A stretch of 64,000 nt of DNA from Strigamia acuminata. Its lineage: Eukaryota; Arthropoda; Chilopoda; Geophilomorpha; Linotaeniidae. The position numbers were made by a program, and so were the translations under genes. The notes below the pieces were generated by a model. The model ran no database searches and had not been told where the DNA came from. It worked only from the letters and a program-made list of their open reading frames with translations. Shown here in pieces: positions 11,301-24,240 of this stretch. The stretch lies in assembly GCA_949358305.1 (NCBI GenBank), contig OX442316.1, positions 1,116,001-1,180,000 on the forward strand, given 5' to 3'. Position 1 is the stretch's first letter. Every line of letters starts with the position of its first letter.

Positions 11301-14086
11301 GAGAAACAAGAGTGTGAACACAGCTTTATCATTTTAATGGGAAAACATACACCGTAAGTTTACATATACTGTACCGGCACACTGGGCCTAATTTAGACGA
11401 TTTGTTTTTACGGGAGATTTGCTTTGTCAAGCATACGAAGAGTATTAATGTAATAAAAAAGAACTTGCAAGATAATTTTAATGACATTCTTTGCATAATT
11501 TGTCAGATTCCCTTAAAGGCATTTTAAAACCAAGTTGGCTGCATAACATGTTTAAAGAAAATAATAGAAGAATGAAATATCTTCATTCATTAATCAAAAT
11601 GATGTGCCTGACATTACTCGCATTATTCAGATAGTTGCTCGAATTGTTCCAAACAAGTTCAGCTTATTCTTAGCAACAATTAAAGATAGCACCAATTTGT
11701 CAACCTATCCCTGATTTATGAATGTCCATCCAACGAGCAAAGGTCAATTGGTGCCTTATGCGTAATGAGGTGTTTAGTATTCCTGTCGAAAACTAAGAAT
11801 GTCGCTTAGCTTGTTCGCTTAGCGGCGAAACGACTGCAGAAACACCCAAAGCTGAACAGTAATCATTTATTTCTCCTCATCAACAATACATGTAACAAAC
11901 CGGAGAGTACACAAGAACACTACAAGGTGTTCACACACAAACCACTTTTCAACCTAACTTGGAAACTTTCGTGTTCACATCACTTATTCTAGTTTTCTAC
12001 AACGAAGAACAAAATGGCTACTTTTCTATAACTTGCAGGCAGTATTGTATCAAATTTTCTAAAGAAAAATTCATTTAAAAATCGAGTGACGGCTAGTAAA
12101 CACTTGAACAAACATTTACCGTCATCGCGAAAAATGTGAATTGCACCGAATGGCATTTCCCTACTTTTTTTACGAGTTCGTTTGGGTAGTGAAGAATTTC
12201 GTTTTATAGCTATCCAAGGATCCGGTTAAGCGTCAATTAACTCCTGTTTCCATGACATACATTTAACGAAAAGCAATTATTTTTCTTCCAAATTGCATTT
12301 GCCCTTTACGAGACCACAAGAACTTCTTTTTAAAAAAATTTTTTAAGGTTTTACAGTTAAGTTTATTACATTTTTATGAAATTAACGAAAAGAAGAAGAA
12401 AAAAAAAATTCGCTAAATTGAGTTAAGTTTTCGATGCTAACTTATAAGATAATCAAGACGAATACAAGTAATGCTTGGGAAAAGTAAAGGTGCATTTAAT
12501 TGACTCCGTTACTTATCAAACAACCATAAATATAACCAATTCTATCTCTACCTCGTCTCAGCACTTTATCGATCGACTGTTGGAATGGCCAAATAATACA
12601 GAACCATTCGAGTGAGTAGGAATGAAATGAATGCAAGTCGTCCCACAGATCGCAAAAAATGGGGTTATCTCCAGGAATCTGTAGAAAATAGGCTTCCGCC
12701 TACGAATTCAAGATAGATGAAAACAAATTATTTAAATTTATTTATTTAAATTAAAAGTAGAGAATTGGTGTATATTGAAGTAAAAAACTAGCACTAAATT
12801 CTACAATATCGTCATCCATTATCACCTTGTTTGATGATCTTTTAGACTCACTAAAAGAAAAATTTGTTCCACCTAACGATACTCAAGATGACTCCATGAC
12901 AGATGTCCAATAACACGCCATACATCACTCAGTGTCAAGATCTCTTGTGTGTAATGGTCACCATGTGAGTGACACTAAACAGTACAAAATGACCATGTAA
13001 CCCCTTGTTGGCACCAAAATATTTGCGCCAGCTTAACCTTCAAACCAAGTGGCAAAATTGATGCAAAAATATCGAGCCCAAAATTTGTTTGACCGATTGT
13101 ATGTTTGAGTCGCGTCTTTGCGGTTATTGGCATTATTGGTTCACTGCAGACGTTTCGCCGCCCTACGCAAATAAGTACTCTAATGTCGGCGTACTTTGCG
13201 TGTCAATTGCATACATGTGTTGTTTCTTTTGTATCCATGCCTGTCATCTGTTGTTTATTTGCGCTATTTGTTTTCTTTGACAGACATCTGAGTTTCAAAC
13301 TGTGCTGGCCAAATGCACTTCTTTATTTGTCAAGTAGACTCATTCTATGTTTATTATGTAACATGTTAATCTGAATCCAAATGAGATCACTTAGTTGTAA
13401 TCTGATCTAATGATTTGTTCAGTTCATTAAAGATGGCCACCATTGCGGTGAAAATTTTGGGCTTCTAATTTTGCACCCGTGTTTAATTAGAGGACCGCGC
13501 GCTATTCACAAATTAGAAGATACATGGTAATCCAATCGAAAATGATGCAGCCAAAAATACTGTTGGTCGAAATAAGTGCATAAATCAAACCAATGTGTAA
13601 AGAGTAAAAGACCGAGTTTCTATTACATTACAGAATTGCAAGTTTCCCATAAAAACAAGGCGTTAAAAATTGATGTGGACTTTTAATTAAAAAATATATC
13701 CATTAGGAGCATTAGAAACGCAAAAACTCGCAACACCATTAATTTCTAATGAGCTGCAAATCATTACTGTCAGATTATTAAGTTAATTCAGCTTTGTTTA
13801 TTGATAAGGGTCAAGCACAATGTCACGTACAAGTGTGCACAAAAAAGGATGGCATTCCGGAAAGGAAAGAAAAGGAGAAAAAAGGAAAAGAAATGTGCTT
13901 AAGTGTAATCTGTTTATTTACCCAAAGTTGTCATAGTGAGCATCAATTATTAAACTCAATAACTACATTATTGACCTTGTCTTGCTTGTCGAAATCGATA
14001 CACTTTGGAAGAACACGTTGATGCATAGAAGAGGAGACAAATCTCGACTATTAAAATGCAACAAATCAAAACGCGACAGCCGTCAA
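8311..14086. other. Long stretch without recognisable genes
   Basis: Several short frames exist (up to 103 codons on 8553-8864 minus and 91 on 10209-10484 minus), all overlapping on both strands and without domains. A TACCGGTA palindrome is at 9223. An A-rich run is at 9579. No repeats longer than about 20 bp are recognised. Confidence 0.5.
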
Positions 14087-14419
14087 GGGAGCGTCCATAA
14101 ATGACATCACGCGCTGATGGAGAGAAAAGAAACACGACAGTTTGTGTGACGTCATATTTGTATGAAAATTATGCTAAATTTTTGCGAGTTTTTATACAAA
14201 TTTTGTCGAAAAAGTTGATTATTTTGGGGAAGCGGTGTTTCGTGTATACAGTACACATAAAACAAAAAAACATACGTAAATTGTATGTGTATACAATCAA
14301 AATGTGTTGCTAGATGTCTGCTTAGCAACTCAACAAAATTCCAGTATAGTATAGTATAGTAAACTTTGAATGAAAAAAATTCCAAAAAAAATGCGTGACG
14401 TCATTTCTGGACGCTCTCC
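14087..14419. mobile_element. MITE with GGGAGCGTCC termini
   Basis: 333 bp with inverted ends: GGGAGCGTCCATAAATGACA at the left, and a right end that read inward gives GGAGAGCGTCCAGAAATGAC, both followed by GTCACGC-like sequence. The interior is AT-rich and holds a small TATAG microsatellite (14345-14362). No duplicated target is evident. The superfamily is undetermined. Confidence 0.65.
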
Positions 14420-17373
14420 AACGCAAAAGACGACAATTGAAAACACATAACCTGCTGAAACGCGACAATTGAAAACATGAGTCAACAATTGACAATGTAA
14501 TTCAAATGCTGATCATTGTTAAATACACGAGCCCTGTGTCAATGTACTGTACATTGATTGCACTTGGTAGTTGGACGGGTGGGGTTTTGTTGTCGGTGCT
14601 TCTGCAAGGTGGTGCCAGGTGCCATCAAAATACTGAGTGAGTGTCACGACTCACGCACAAGAATCTGTTTACACGGTCCGACACCCCGAACAGGGCAGAC
14701 ATTTGGCCTTTGGGTATCATGTGCTAAGTCAAGTGCAATCAATTAAAACGTGCTCCAATTATCCACACACGATCGGAATCGGATCGGAACCGGGGATAAG
14801 CCAACAATACAAATTTACCCGTCACCTAAACTAATTGTTTAGTTAGTTGTCATTTCAATTGTCAACCGATAAATCAACTTTACAACTCAACCAACCACTT
14901 GTAATCATTCGTGAATAGCCTACCGGTATTAAGCTTATTTTCAATAATTCGAAAAAATTCTACTTGCATTCAAACTTGACTAGACAATAAAAGAATGCAA
15001 TGACAAGTGGAAATCGAAATGCCCTTCAAATGCCTTCAAAATGCACAATATCCTAAAACACTCGCTAGTTTGAAATGTTGGCTTTCACACGCAAATCACA
15101 AAACCAAAACACATGCACTTGAGTGTTGTCGTCGGCGATTGTTTTGTAATTGGATTAAAAAAACTTGATTACATTTTTAAAAACGTTGAGTAAAATTTTT
15201 TTTAAGGTTTTCAAACATGTTTAATGCAATGAAAGAATAAAATCTTGCGGTGTCGTAAACCTTTTAAGTGGTGATTCTCCGGTTCCGTGTGATTTTTAAG
15301 TTAATTCGTTCTTCCAAATGCTCGCAACATTAATCTGGTGTGTAGCTTGGATGGGATGGGATGGAGTAGTTCATTTTCCCCCATTCCTTGTTTATTCATC
15401 AACGAGTTTTAACTAATTTCACATTTTGACCTACTTCGAAAGAGATTTTACATTTTTACTTTTTTTTGTACAATTTTTATAGATTTCGAGCTCCAAACTG
15501 CAACTGCCGGCAAAGGCACGTACAAAGTGTGTGTTACTAATTTTAAAAATATATCGATTTTTTATTTCTTTATAGCTTTGTTAGCTGAGCTCAGCATCAA
15601 CCTTCAAAGAAAATCAGAAGAAGAAAAACTACAAAATCGCTTGTTATGAATTTCGCAATTTTGTGCGGCTTTTACCTTCCGGAGCGTTTTATCTTTTTCC
15701 AACTTTTCCGGACTATGCTTGTAAAGATATTTTTTTTCTTCTCAATATTTTCAGACTAATTAGAGTGTGTTATTCAACTTTTGTTGAAATTTTTGCAAAT
15801 TCTTCTCTCTTTATCTCTGATGGTTTCAGTGTTACAATTTACAATACCAGTACTTGTCAAGGGCAAATTCAAGGTCAAGACTAGACAGCCCAGTAGCCCA
15901 CCATCGATTTTCTATTGACTTCAATCAATAGAATTAAAGTCTTTTAACATACATTTCAAGGGACCCGCACTTTTGATCCATGCACTTTTAAAAACACAAT
16001 TTTATTTAAAAAAAATTTTAAAAAATAAAAATAAAAATACCGTATACCGTATACCGTATTAAAAAAAAATTGTAAACGCAATAAAAGCACAATTTGCTAG
16101 CTTAAAAGATAAAATTGAAGCATTAAAAAGATTGCAATCAAAACAAACTCAAAACGAGCCAACCAAAAAGGCGATTTGCAGTTTCAAACCCAAGTGAGAA
16201 ATTTGCTAGATCGTAAATGCAAGGAGAGGGAGAGAGAGAGAGACTCGTGCATTGTTGCAAGGGGAGGATGTTTAACTTGAATCACACTCATTAAATTTCT
16301 CTTTCGCATCCAGCCCCACACGATCCTGAAGTTTTTAAAAGTCGAAAACTGCGCCGCCAGACGTGCTTTCGAGTCAACAACAAACTAGGTTGCCATCGAA
16401 ACAGCACGAGCGCGTAATTAATACGGCCGAAACCCACGGTAACCACCTTGTACCTTTATAATGGTTGAACAAATCCAAACGGCCCGCACCCCACAGGAGT
16501 GGCGACAGTTTGAAGCCAGATCACCTGCTTGCTGGACTGGTGCATTGTATTAGTGCGTTTCACGAATGTAAAGGAAGATCGCTCATCGTCTCTCACTCTC
16601 ACCCTGTTGAACATTTGCATTCTGGAAGACAGCGCAGCAACAGCTTCCGTTGTTCTTGCACTTAAACAACTTGAAATTGTATTTAGAATAATTAAGTGTC
16701 ACCTTAGAGTTCGGATGTCACAAGATTGAAACTTATTTAGATCGATTGCAAATGAAAGCACACGTACGCAATAGTTCACATTGGAACAATGATTAAATTT
16801 TGTTCAAACAGGGTGTACTGTATATGCAAATATATTCTCCCCCTATTACTGGAGTGTTCTACTCCATTGGTCAACCTTGACCAATTGTATCGTTTCCGGC
16901 GCTCTTACGAGCAGCGCCACCTACTTGTTAATTTGAATAAAATCACTCTGTTAGTCTTAGCTTAGCGGACATGTTGTTTTTCTTGACCACAACTTCGACC
17001 ATCGTTCATAAAACATAAATACACAACAATTACCACAATAACTCAACCCATTTACGTAGTGGGTCACTGAAGAGACCCTGGCGACCAAACATGGCATCGC
17101 CTCCAATTCCACCTTTAAGACGCGTACCCTTAAAAGAAAGTTTTAACAACTTCGTTTAGGCGTCGATAAACCCATTTCCTGCTCGCTTTTCGTATAGCAT
17201 TAGCAGGGAAGGTTTTAAATTGGATTTGCAGATGTGGGAAAATGTGATATCTCGAATTAACACTGTTCGCTAATTTCAAACATTAGCATTTTTACTTTTG
17301 CAATGTTAAAAACATTTGAATTCAAAATAGCGGCCATGCAAAGCTAGTCGCACTAGCAAGAACGAAAAGAAGT
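14420..17373. other. No gene recognised; two short microsatellites
   Basis: Three tandem ACCGTAT units at 16038-16060 and a GA tract at 16223-16243. TACCGGTA is at 14921. No credible coding frame. Confidence 0.5.
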
Positions 17374-17426
17374 AAGCAAGAAAGCAAGCAAACAAGCAAA
17401 CAAGCAAACAAGCAAGCAAGCAAGCC
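17374..17426 (+). repeat. AAGC/AAAC microsatellite
   Basis: Interrupted tetranucleotide run of AAGCAAGC and AAACAAGC units. Confidence 0.85.
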
Positions 17427-18274
17427 TCGTCATCAAAATCGATCCCCAATCCTCAAGTATCATCGTATCATCATTTTCTTTCCATCGATTAAACTCCATC
17501 CACCCAGAGAATCCACTAATTCTCATTGGCTTGCTGATTTGCAGGTGTGTGATTCAGCTGGAAAATGCTAGAAAATGAGTTCGTCCTAACAATTACCATG
17601 TTTACATGCGTTTACAAAGAATCAGTTTTCTAACAAATGTGACGTCATATGACGTCTTTACCTCTGTTAAACTTGCGCATTAATCATCCACAATGCACTG
17701 TGCACAAACAACATGTCCAATATCAAACTTTAGCATAACAATAACGTAATAATATTCATTTCTTGGATGATTTCTAACATTTTGGTTCCATTTTGGCACC
17801 ATGTTTTTAAACAGTTGCATCACAGCGTTGTTGTGACGTCAGCTTTTCTAGATAAGTAATGAGTGTGTCTTTACATTGCAAATGGCAATTGGCATTCCAC
17901 CCAAAATCTACCTGAAAAAAGTGGATTTTAGTTTTCCAGATAAGTTTGACTTTTCTGAAAAACTGATTTGTTTACATGATCAGTTTACCACAAAAGTAAA
18001 TTTCGCATTTTCACTTATCTAGATAAGTGAGTACATGTAAACGTGGCAAATGACAACTCAAAATGAATTTATTCTTAGTTGGAGAGCACTAATAGTAGGC
18101 TAAATGCAGGGCACAATTGGAGATTCTGGTTGATAGCAGGGCCTTTGAATTATTAATGTCGTATAAATAATTTTAGCCATGCTTTCAATTTTGTTGTGCG
18201 AGTGGTGTGGGCCCTGCAACGGCGCGACTTCCAATTGGGTCAAATCAATCCAATCGGCTTAAGGCCGGCCCGCA
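17427..18274. other. No gene recognised
   Basis: Unique-looking sequence with a small palindrome GACGTCATATGACGTC at 17641-17656. Nothing else is supported. Confidence 0.5.
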
Positions 18275-18520
18275 TATTTACAAACTGCAGGCGTTTCAGA
18301 AATCCCTGTCCTGATTTCATGGCCAGAAATGACTAATGCATCAATAGTTCGAATAGTTGAAATTTTGAATTTATCGTTTTTGTTTTGCTTTGTATTACCC
18401 AGTTAAAGTGAGATAAGGTGAAGTGAGCACAACCTGAGCAGGAAACTTGCTGTCCTGTCCTGTGTTAATAAATCTGATTGATGCATTAGTCACTTCTGGC
18501 CGCAAAGATCCTAGTGCCCT
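18275..18520. mobile_element. MITE, 181-bp inverted core, copy B
   Basis: Core 18321-18501, the same length as copy A at 5400-5580. The left end is GGCCAGAAATGACTAATGC; the right end read inward is GGCCAGAAGTGACTAATGC. The arms match each other better than in copy A, so this copy is closer to the family sequence. Confidence 0.65.
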
Positions 18521-19176
18521 CTTCCCACAAAATGAACAAATTGCCCAAGCTCTTTTCTGGAGCGTTCAAGTGTAAGCAGCGCCCTGTATAAATGAAGCAA
18601 ATCAGTTCCAATGCAAGAAGAAGCCAGCAGTAGGTTACCTGCTTTGTGACCAAGTGTCACAAGTTGTGACTGGCGACATCAAGCAGTGGCCCATAGACGA
18701 AGCTGCGAACCTATTGTACCAATAGAGAACGAGGAACACAAAGGTCAGTCTGTAGGAAGACACACAGTCTGGTCACGTTGTGACCACAACGTGAATAAGT
18801 ATGAGAAAGAGATGGTAATGGTGATGGTAGTAAGAAACGAGGTCGCTCTGCAGTCCATGGGGACTTGAGCGTCCTTTGGACTGTGCTACATGGTACAGCT
18901 CAGGCAATGGTTTTCCAACCAGTCTGTCACTCCGTATGGTCCTCCAATCACGTGGTCTGCAGTTTGTCAACACTGTTTTGCTGCAAATCTGCAATGCATC
19001 CCAGCACCATGGTATTACACGTTGGAACACGACCCCTAGACAACCTCTTATAAAGATATTAATAATCATAAACTGCGTTATCTTGTATTTTATTTTATCG
19101 TGAGGTTTGTCCTCCCCTAACCATGAGATGCCCGACCGCCACTCACAGCTTGACAATTAGTAGATTCTCTTGGCGG
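18521..19176. other. No gene recognised
   Basis: A 127-codon minus frame (18773-19156) overlaps three plus frames and has no domain. Taken as chance. Confidence 0.5.
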
Positions 19177-19402
19177 ATAATTTACAGGGGCGGATCTAGC
19201 ATAGGGCTAATGGGGCTTGAGCCCAGGGCCCCCAAATTCTAGAGGGCTCCCAAGACACAAGGCAATGTACTAAAAAGAAAAGAAAAAGGTCGCTAAAAAA
19301 AAGAAAAAAGAAGAAAGGTTGCTTTCAAAAATTGCAATAAAGGGGCCCAAAAAACCTCAAGCCCAGGGCCCCCGAAAAGCTAGATCCCCCCCTGATAATT
19401 TA
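19177..19402. mobile_element. hAT MITE with perfect 8-bp target duplication
   Basis: The element spans 19185-19394 (210 bp). It begins CAGGGGCGGATCTAGC and ends GCTAGATCCCCCCCTG, an inverted pair of the CAGGGGCGGAT type common in hAT elements. The flanks are identical: ATAATTTA at 19177-19184 and again at 19395-19402. The inner parts also pair (GGGCTTGAGCCCAGGGCCCC with CAAGCCCAGGGCCCC), around a purine-rich centre. It is non-coding and moves only with transposase supplied elsewhere. The intact duplication suggests a fairly recent insertion. Confidence 0.85.
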
Positions 19403-19787
19403 GCAAGAATTTTCTTAGCGGATATTTCCGAACATACTAATCTTTCTTTCCCGTGTTGTACACAAGCAAGCTTCATTTGTTGCTTGCTGGCTAGTGCAAA
19501 CCAGTCTTTAACGTGCAATAAGAAACATTACAATCACATTGAATACAAAGTAAAACCCAAACTAGTCCCAAATTAGTAATTGGTGAACACAGCTCAAAAT
19601 TATCCTCGGAAGTTGAGTCGTACGACTCCTGCCTTCATGCCCTAGTGGCGCCGCAACAAATTACCACCACTGTTTGCACTTTGCAGTTGTAATTGGATTA
19701 AACACTATAGAGGTGAGACTAAATTTTAATTGCAGATTAATAAACAAGTGGTGGGATAATAACCGGTAGGTAGAAAAAATGGCCACC
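19403..19787. other. No gene recognised
   Basis: Short spacer between two elements; no signal seen. Confidence 0.5.
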
Positions 19788-20026
19788 TATACTCAAAACC
19801 ACCACAACGTTGATCTATTTCAGCCTGTTTACGCCTAACTGTGTACTGTGTTATACTACGTGGAAAAGTAGTTCTGTGTCAAAACATCACCTTTGACAAT
19901 GTTGGTAATCGATCACAATGTCTGGAGTTCAAGTACAATTCTGGTGTTATGAGCTACTTTTTTGTGTCCCTACACCAGTGAAATAGATCAACCCCCCCCC
20001 CCCCCATTGTGGTGGTTTTGAGTATA
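19788..20026. mobile_element. Inverted-repeat element with C14 run
   Basis: Ends TATACTCAAAACCACCACAA and TTGTGGTGGTTTTGAGTATA-like (the right copy reads ATTGTGGTGGTTTTGAGTATA), continuing into TGATCTATTTCA / TGAAATAGATCAA. The right arm is split by a run of 14 C. The inner stretch ACAATTCTGGTGTTATG and CTACACCAGTGA recurs at 50405-50455, so the family is dispersed. Confidence 0.65.
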
Positions 20027-20031
20027 TATTT

Positions 20032-20130
20032 TTGTTAGCTAACAAAACGTTTCTCCCATTGGTAAAACCTAGGTTTTACCAATGTTTCTCCCATTGGTAA
20101 AACCTAGGTTTTACCAATGGGAGAAACGTT
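20032..20130. repeat. Paired perfect palindromes
   Basis: A 28-bp perfect palindrome (20057-20084) centred on CCTAGG overlaps by one base a 44-bp perfect palindrome (20084-20127) with the same core and TTTCTCCC arms. TTGTTAGCTAACAA (20032-20045) is a third palindrome just upstream. Nothing is encoded. Confidence 0.85.
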
Positions 20131-20899
20131 TTCGTTCGAAGTTGCAGTAATCCAAGGGCGTGTCATCCCGCAGGTGTGAACTGAACACTGTCATCATCTC
20201 GTCCAATCGCACAATAGACGAGTGGGAAAGAAATCTGGCAGTCGTCCAATTTTCAAGAATTCAATGCAATCGCGCCCAAATCAAGCACGAGTAAATCCCC
20301 ATGTGTTTGATAAGAGCAAAGGGTGCAAAACTGGATAATTGCAATCTTGGCTCAAGTGAGCGCGTTGAAGAAAAAATGTGACGAAAAACACTTCGTTGCT
20401 TGCACAATCATGACTTGAGCTTGCAGCCATTCTTTCATCCAATTAGCCTCCCTCTTCTATTGTCTTTCTCCATCTTTCCCCGTCGCTTCCAGCAAGGCGA
20501 GATTAAAAATGAAGGGGCTTCACTGCACTGCTCGCAAGCAGACCACAAAGCTACCGAACACACAGAAAGAAAATGAAGTTGATTCCTTCCGAGTCACTTT
20601 TTTTTACCACTTTTGTTATGAAAGGATTTTTTTAAATAAGTGGTCCAGGGTTATAATGCGGTTCACTTTTTAAAAAGGAGGCAAATCAGAAAAAAAATCC
20701 GCAAAGTGAAATTTTTTATTCTTGTGATAAAATAATTATTGAGGCATTAACAAAAGGCAGTGGTTTTTCTTGTTTACTTGCATAATAATGCACATTTGAA
20801 TACGTTTATTTAAGTAATTCAGTTGAGCAATTTAAGTTCTGCCACAATGGCTGGCTTTATTTCAGCTGATTTGTCTCCTTTTTAAAAAGAAAACATTTA
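20131..20899. other. No gene recognised
   Basis: Unique-looking sequence with a poly-T/A run near 20600. No frame of interest. Confidence 0.5.
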
Positions 20900-21155
20900 A
20901 CTTAAGATGACTAACATCAATTGGATAGTACTAATTTGATGGTGCTCTACAACTTTGTAATTGACTTTTTTGCTCTAACCTGATTGGTTTAGAAGTTAGA
21001 AAGTGAATGACCTTGAAAATGACTTTCAAGGTCAAATTTGATGACGTCATTGGATTTCTCTCACCCAACTTCCTATACGATCGCTTCATCAAAATTGGCC
21101 TAGATGCAATTGCTCAGGAAATATTTGGAGGGAACAATACTTTTAGAACACCCTG
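20900..21155. mobile_element. CAGGGTG-type mariner-like MITE, diverged copy
   Basis: The right end ...AACACCCTG is followed by TA. The interior has TTGGATAGTACTAATTTGAT and GGTGCTCTACAACTTTGTAA, the complement of sequence inside the better-preserved element at 50880-51250. The left end is not clear. Contains an inner hairpin GACCTTGAAAATGACTTTCAAGGTC (21011-21035). Confidence 0.5.
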
Positions 21156-21426
21156 TATAATACATCGAGAAAACCACGAGGGATAGACGTCAGTGAATGT
21201 CAATGCAACGTCAGTGCAACTACACAAACCGCAACCAATACTCTGAAGTCGATTGCAAACATATTTCTGGCGCTCACAAGGAGACCGCAAGAGTGTGAAA
21301 TCCTCAATTGTTGATTTTTTTTTAAATAAAGCATTGTTGTTGTCTAAACAGTTACTACTATCTTTATTTCAATGCGCTTTTTGGTGTATTGTTGCATGTA
21401 GTCACAACACACACAATTCTTTACTA
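21156..21426. other. Spacer, no gene
   Basis: Short stretch between two elements with no recognised feature. Confidence 0.5.
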
Positions 21427-22151
21427 GGCGCATTCGAAAACTAATTTGCACTAAACGACCAGTGCAACTGGTAGTGTAAATGTCAAGTTAAACGACCCAA
21501 TTTTCGAGTATCAAAATAAATTTCTGTGCAAAATTCAGTGTAAATTCAAGTGTAAATATTAAATTAATCCAAATAATAACCAGAGTCATTATTGTTGTTG
21601 TTTACTCTAAAAAAACAGGAGATTATAAAAACATGATTATAAAATGTAAATTTATTTTAATTATTTTTATCATTAATATTTATTTAAGAACGGGAATCGG
21701 CTGAACATCCGCCTCAATCGCACAAATGCGGCCGAACACCGGCCGCATTAGATCGCACAAACGCGGCCGAACGTCGGCCGAACGTCGGCCGCATTCGATT
21801 GTACAAATGCGGCCGAACGTCGGTCGAACGTCGGCCGTATTCGATCGTACAAATGCGGTCGAACATCGGCCGCATTCGATCGCAAGAATGCGGCTAATAC
21901 CTGCTACAAAATTGTTCTTGCGATCGACATCGTTCCAACCGATCTAACGAAAATCCAAGATGGCTGCCAGCAAGACCCGATTTGTACGAGAAAACTCGTT
22001 GCACGGAGATTTTAAACGGAAACGTGGCGTACAGGCCGTTTCCGTTTAACCAGTTTACACGACATTTACACGAATTAATTCGTGTAAATGTCGTGTGAAA
22101 ACGAGTGTAAACACGTTTACACTCGTTTTAATGACTTTTCGAATGCGCCTA
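21425..22151. mobile_element. GGCGCATTCGAAAA MITE with hairpin minisatellite, copy 1
   Basis: The element spans 21427-22149 (723 bp). It begins GGCGCATTCGAAAA, ends TTTTCGAATGCGCC, and is flanked on both sides by TA. After a left part with GACCAGTGCAACTGGTAGTG it has an internal tandem array (about 21710-21900) of units such as AATGCGGCCGAACATCGGCC, each a hairpin in itself. The right part has a perfect 40-bp palindrome at 22057-22096 and a GGAAACG/CGTTTCC hairpin just before it. It is non-coding. The TA target is compatible with Tc1/mariner or ISL2EU-like elements; the superfamily is undetermined. Confidence 0.75.
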
Positions 22152-23945
22152 GTGTGTGTTGTTTATTTTTTAGTTTGTATCATGCCTTTAACGATGGATC
22201 CTAATGTGTGTTAAAGGGTCTGCCATGTTTCAAGTTTAAACCTTGATCTTTTATTTGATATCTTTGGACAAGATATAAAAAGTTAAAACTTATATAATTT
22301 GCTAAGATGTCGTTGAAATATGTTTTGGCATTGTTCACATGTGTTTTGCTCCAACTGGTTTTAGTTTTAGGATGATGTGTCCACAAAACTAGAAGGCAGA
22401 GGAAATTTCTTCTGGGTATCGACTTGAAAACGTTAAATATTTGTCTTTTTTGTAATTTTCCCTTTTAAGATTTACGACTTTGTCGTGAGCCAAGAAAGAA
22501 ACCAACAGGTTTTTGTCCGCACACCGTAGATCAAGGAGATTGAAAAGGTGAAATAAAAAAAGTGAAATGTAATGGATTGTTGGGAAAAGACTGATTAATG
22601 GCGGAGGAGGAGAAGAAGAAAGACTAGACAGAGGACGTTTGGGAGATGTATAAAAGAATGACTCATAACGCTCGACAGCTGACATGGCTTCGCGCATTTG
22701 GCAAATTACCAAGCACGAAAGAGTACGGTGCGCTTTTAAAGGTAGGCGTCCCCGTCACGCGTATAAACATCTCCAAACCAGCATTTGCCAAACTGACCTC
22801 TCCTATACATAGCATTTCCACGTTCCAACTCAAAAAGATTTTTCTCGTGGTTCAACCGATATGGAAATTTAACGTAATTACAGAGTTACCAGTTACACCC
22901 GCAAGTTTTGTAGAAAACTTATAATAACTCGAACGGAACTTAAGCCATAACCGAAAAGACCACGAGCCAACACGGTACTGTAGCTCTCCACTATTTAAGT
23001 CACTGAACAAAAATTGCAAACTCCGAAGTTGGCAAACTCTACGGACAAACCGGTACCCAAGGTTAAGATTTCTCCAAATGCATGCCTTGGAACAGTGCCA
23101 CATTAAACCCTGTGGAGGGAAGTAGACGTCCCTACTTGTAGGCAGTTGAAATCTCGGGCCCCCTCGCAATCGCAAAGCTTTAACCTTCTCTTCTTTCAAT
23201 ATAAAATCAATATTATTTTTATTCGCTGTGTCGGTGCCCCTAAAAGCCATGGGGCCCTATTTCGGTAATCCAGTACTGCCTTGGAATCTCCTGAAATTCC
23301 GGAAAAGAAAGATACAAATAACTAAAATAACGAAAATAACGAAAATGATTTGCCGACATTTTGAATTTGGTGTAAAAACGGAGCGATATTTTTCCATTTC
23401 GCTCTCTCTATCTCCGTTTCGTTTATTAAAATTGGATCGATAGTCCAGTGACCCAAATAAATTGCAGGGCGTCATAAAGAAGCCAGCAGAGGTGAAAGAT
23501 GCGTGACGAGGACGATCGTGTTACCACATGCGCTAATCGTGACCCATGCGCAAGCACATGGCCATATTGTACTAGAATTGTCACAATCGGTGCAGGACGA
23601 CGCCTACAGAAAATGTCGACCTAATCATTGATTTGCATCGTGTCATTCAAAGCTGACCTTACTCGATCAATGTCTCTGTCGCACAGATAGGGGCCAGAAA
23701 CACGCGCTAAATGAGGCTTAATTAAAACCCTAATGAAACGCTTCATAAATCAAGAGCACTTGCTTGAGTCAAAATTAACTGCGCCCAATTTGTTAAACTA
23801 AACTGCTTTAACATGCACTGCAGTCTGCGCCCATATCTTGATGCTGTATTCAAAAACGTGAGAAACTTAGAGCTCAATGTCCAGTTATCTTCCCAGTTTT
23901 TCCTGCTATGACATCACTTACTCTTATTTGGGCAGAAAATAGCCA
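22152..23945. other. No gene recognised
   Basis: Frames at 22389-22712 (minus), 22646-22924 (plus) and 22852-23250 (minus) overlap in opposite strands and show no domains. GTATTTCAAAA-type text near 23821-23860 (TGCGCCCATATCTTGATGCT) resembles the terminal repeat of the 50116-50394 element and may be a relic. Confidence 0.45.
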
Positions 23946-24240
23946 GAAAAAAATCGCTTTTTGAAAGGAAATACCGGTAACCGAATTTTGAAAGGGAATT
24001 ATTCGCTTTTTGAAAGGCAATTTTCGATATTTTTGAAAAAAAGAAAAATTTAATGAAATGTTCGATTATTTGAAAAGTATGTACTGTAATTCTAAGTGTT
24101 TTCAACGCGTAATTGTAAAGGGTTTACAAGGTGTAAGTGAAGGCTTAAGTACAGTACACATTAAATTTTGAAGCATGCCTGGATCTGAAAGTGATTTTGA
24201 ATGTGCTTCAAAATTCGGAGATTTCCTTCCAAAAAGCGAT
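23946..24240. repeat. Left flank of 21-bp array
   Basis: Repeats of CGCTTTTTGAAAGG and TTCGATTATTTGAAAAG. Matching inverted text lies on the right side of the array (CCTTTCAAAAATCG, AATAATCGAATATTTC), so the array may sit inside an inverted-repeat element. Confidence 0.5.

Noticed and set aside
22646-23250. Opposing frames of 92, 107 and 132 codons
   Set aside because: They overlap on both strands without any domain; most likely chance in a less AT-rich stretch.
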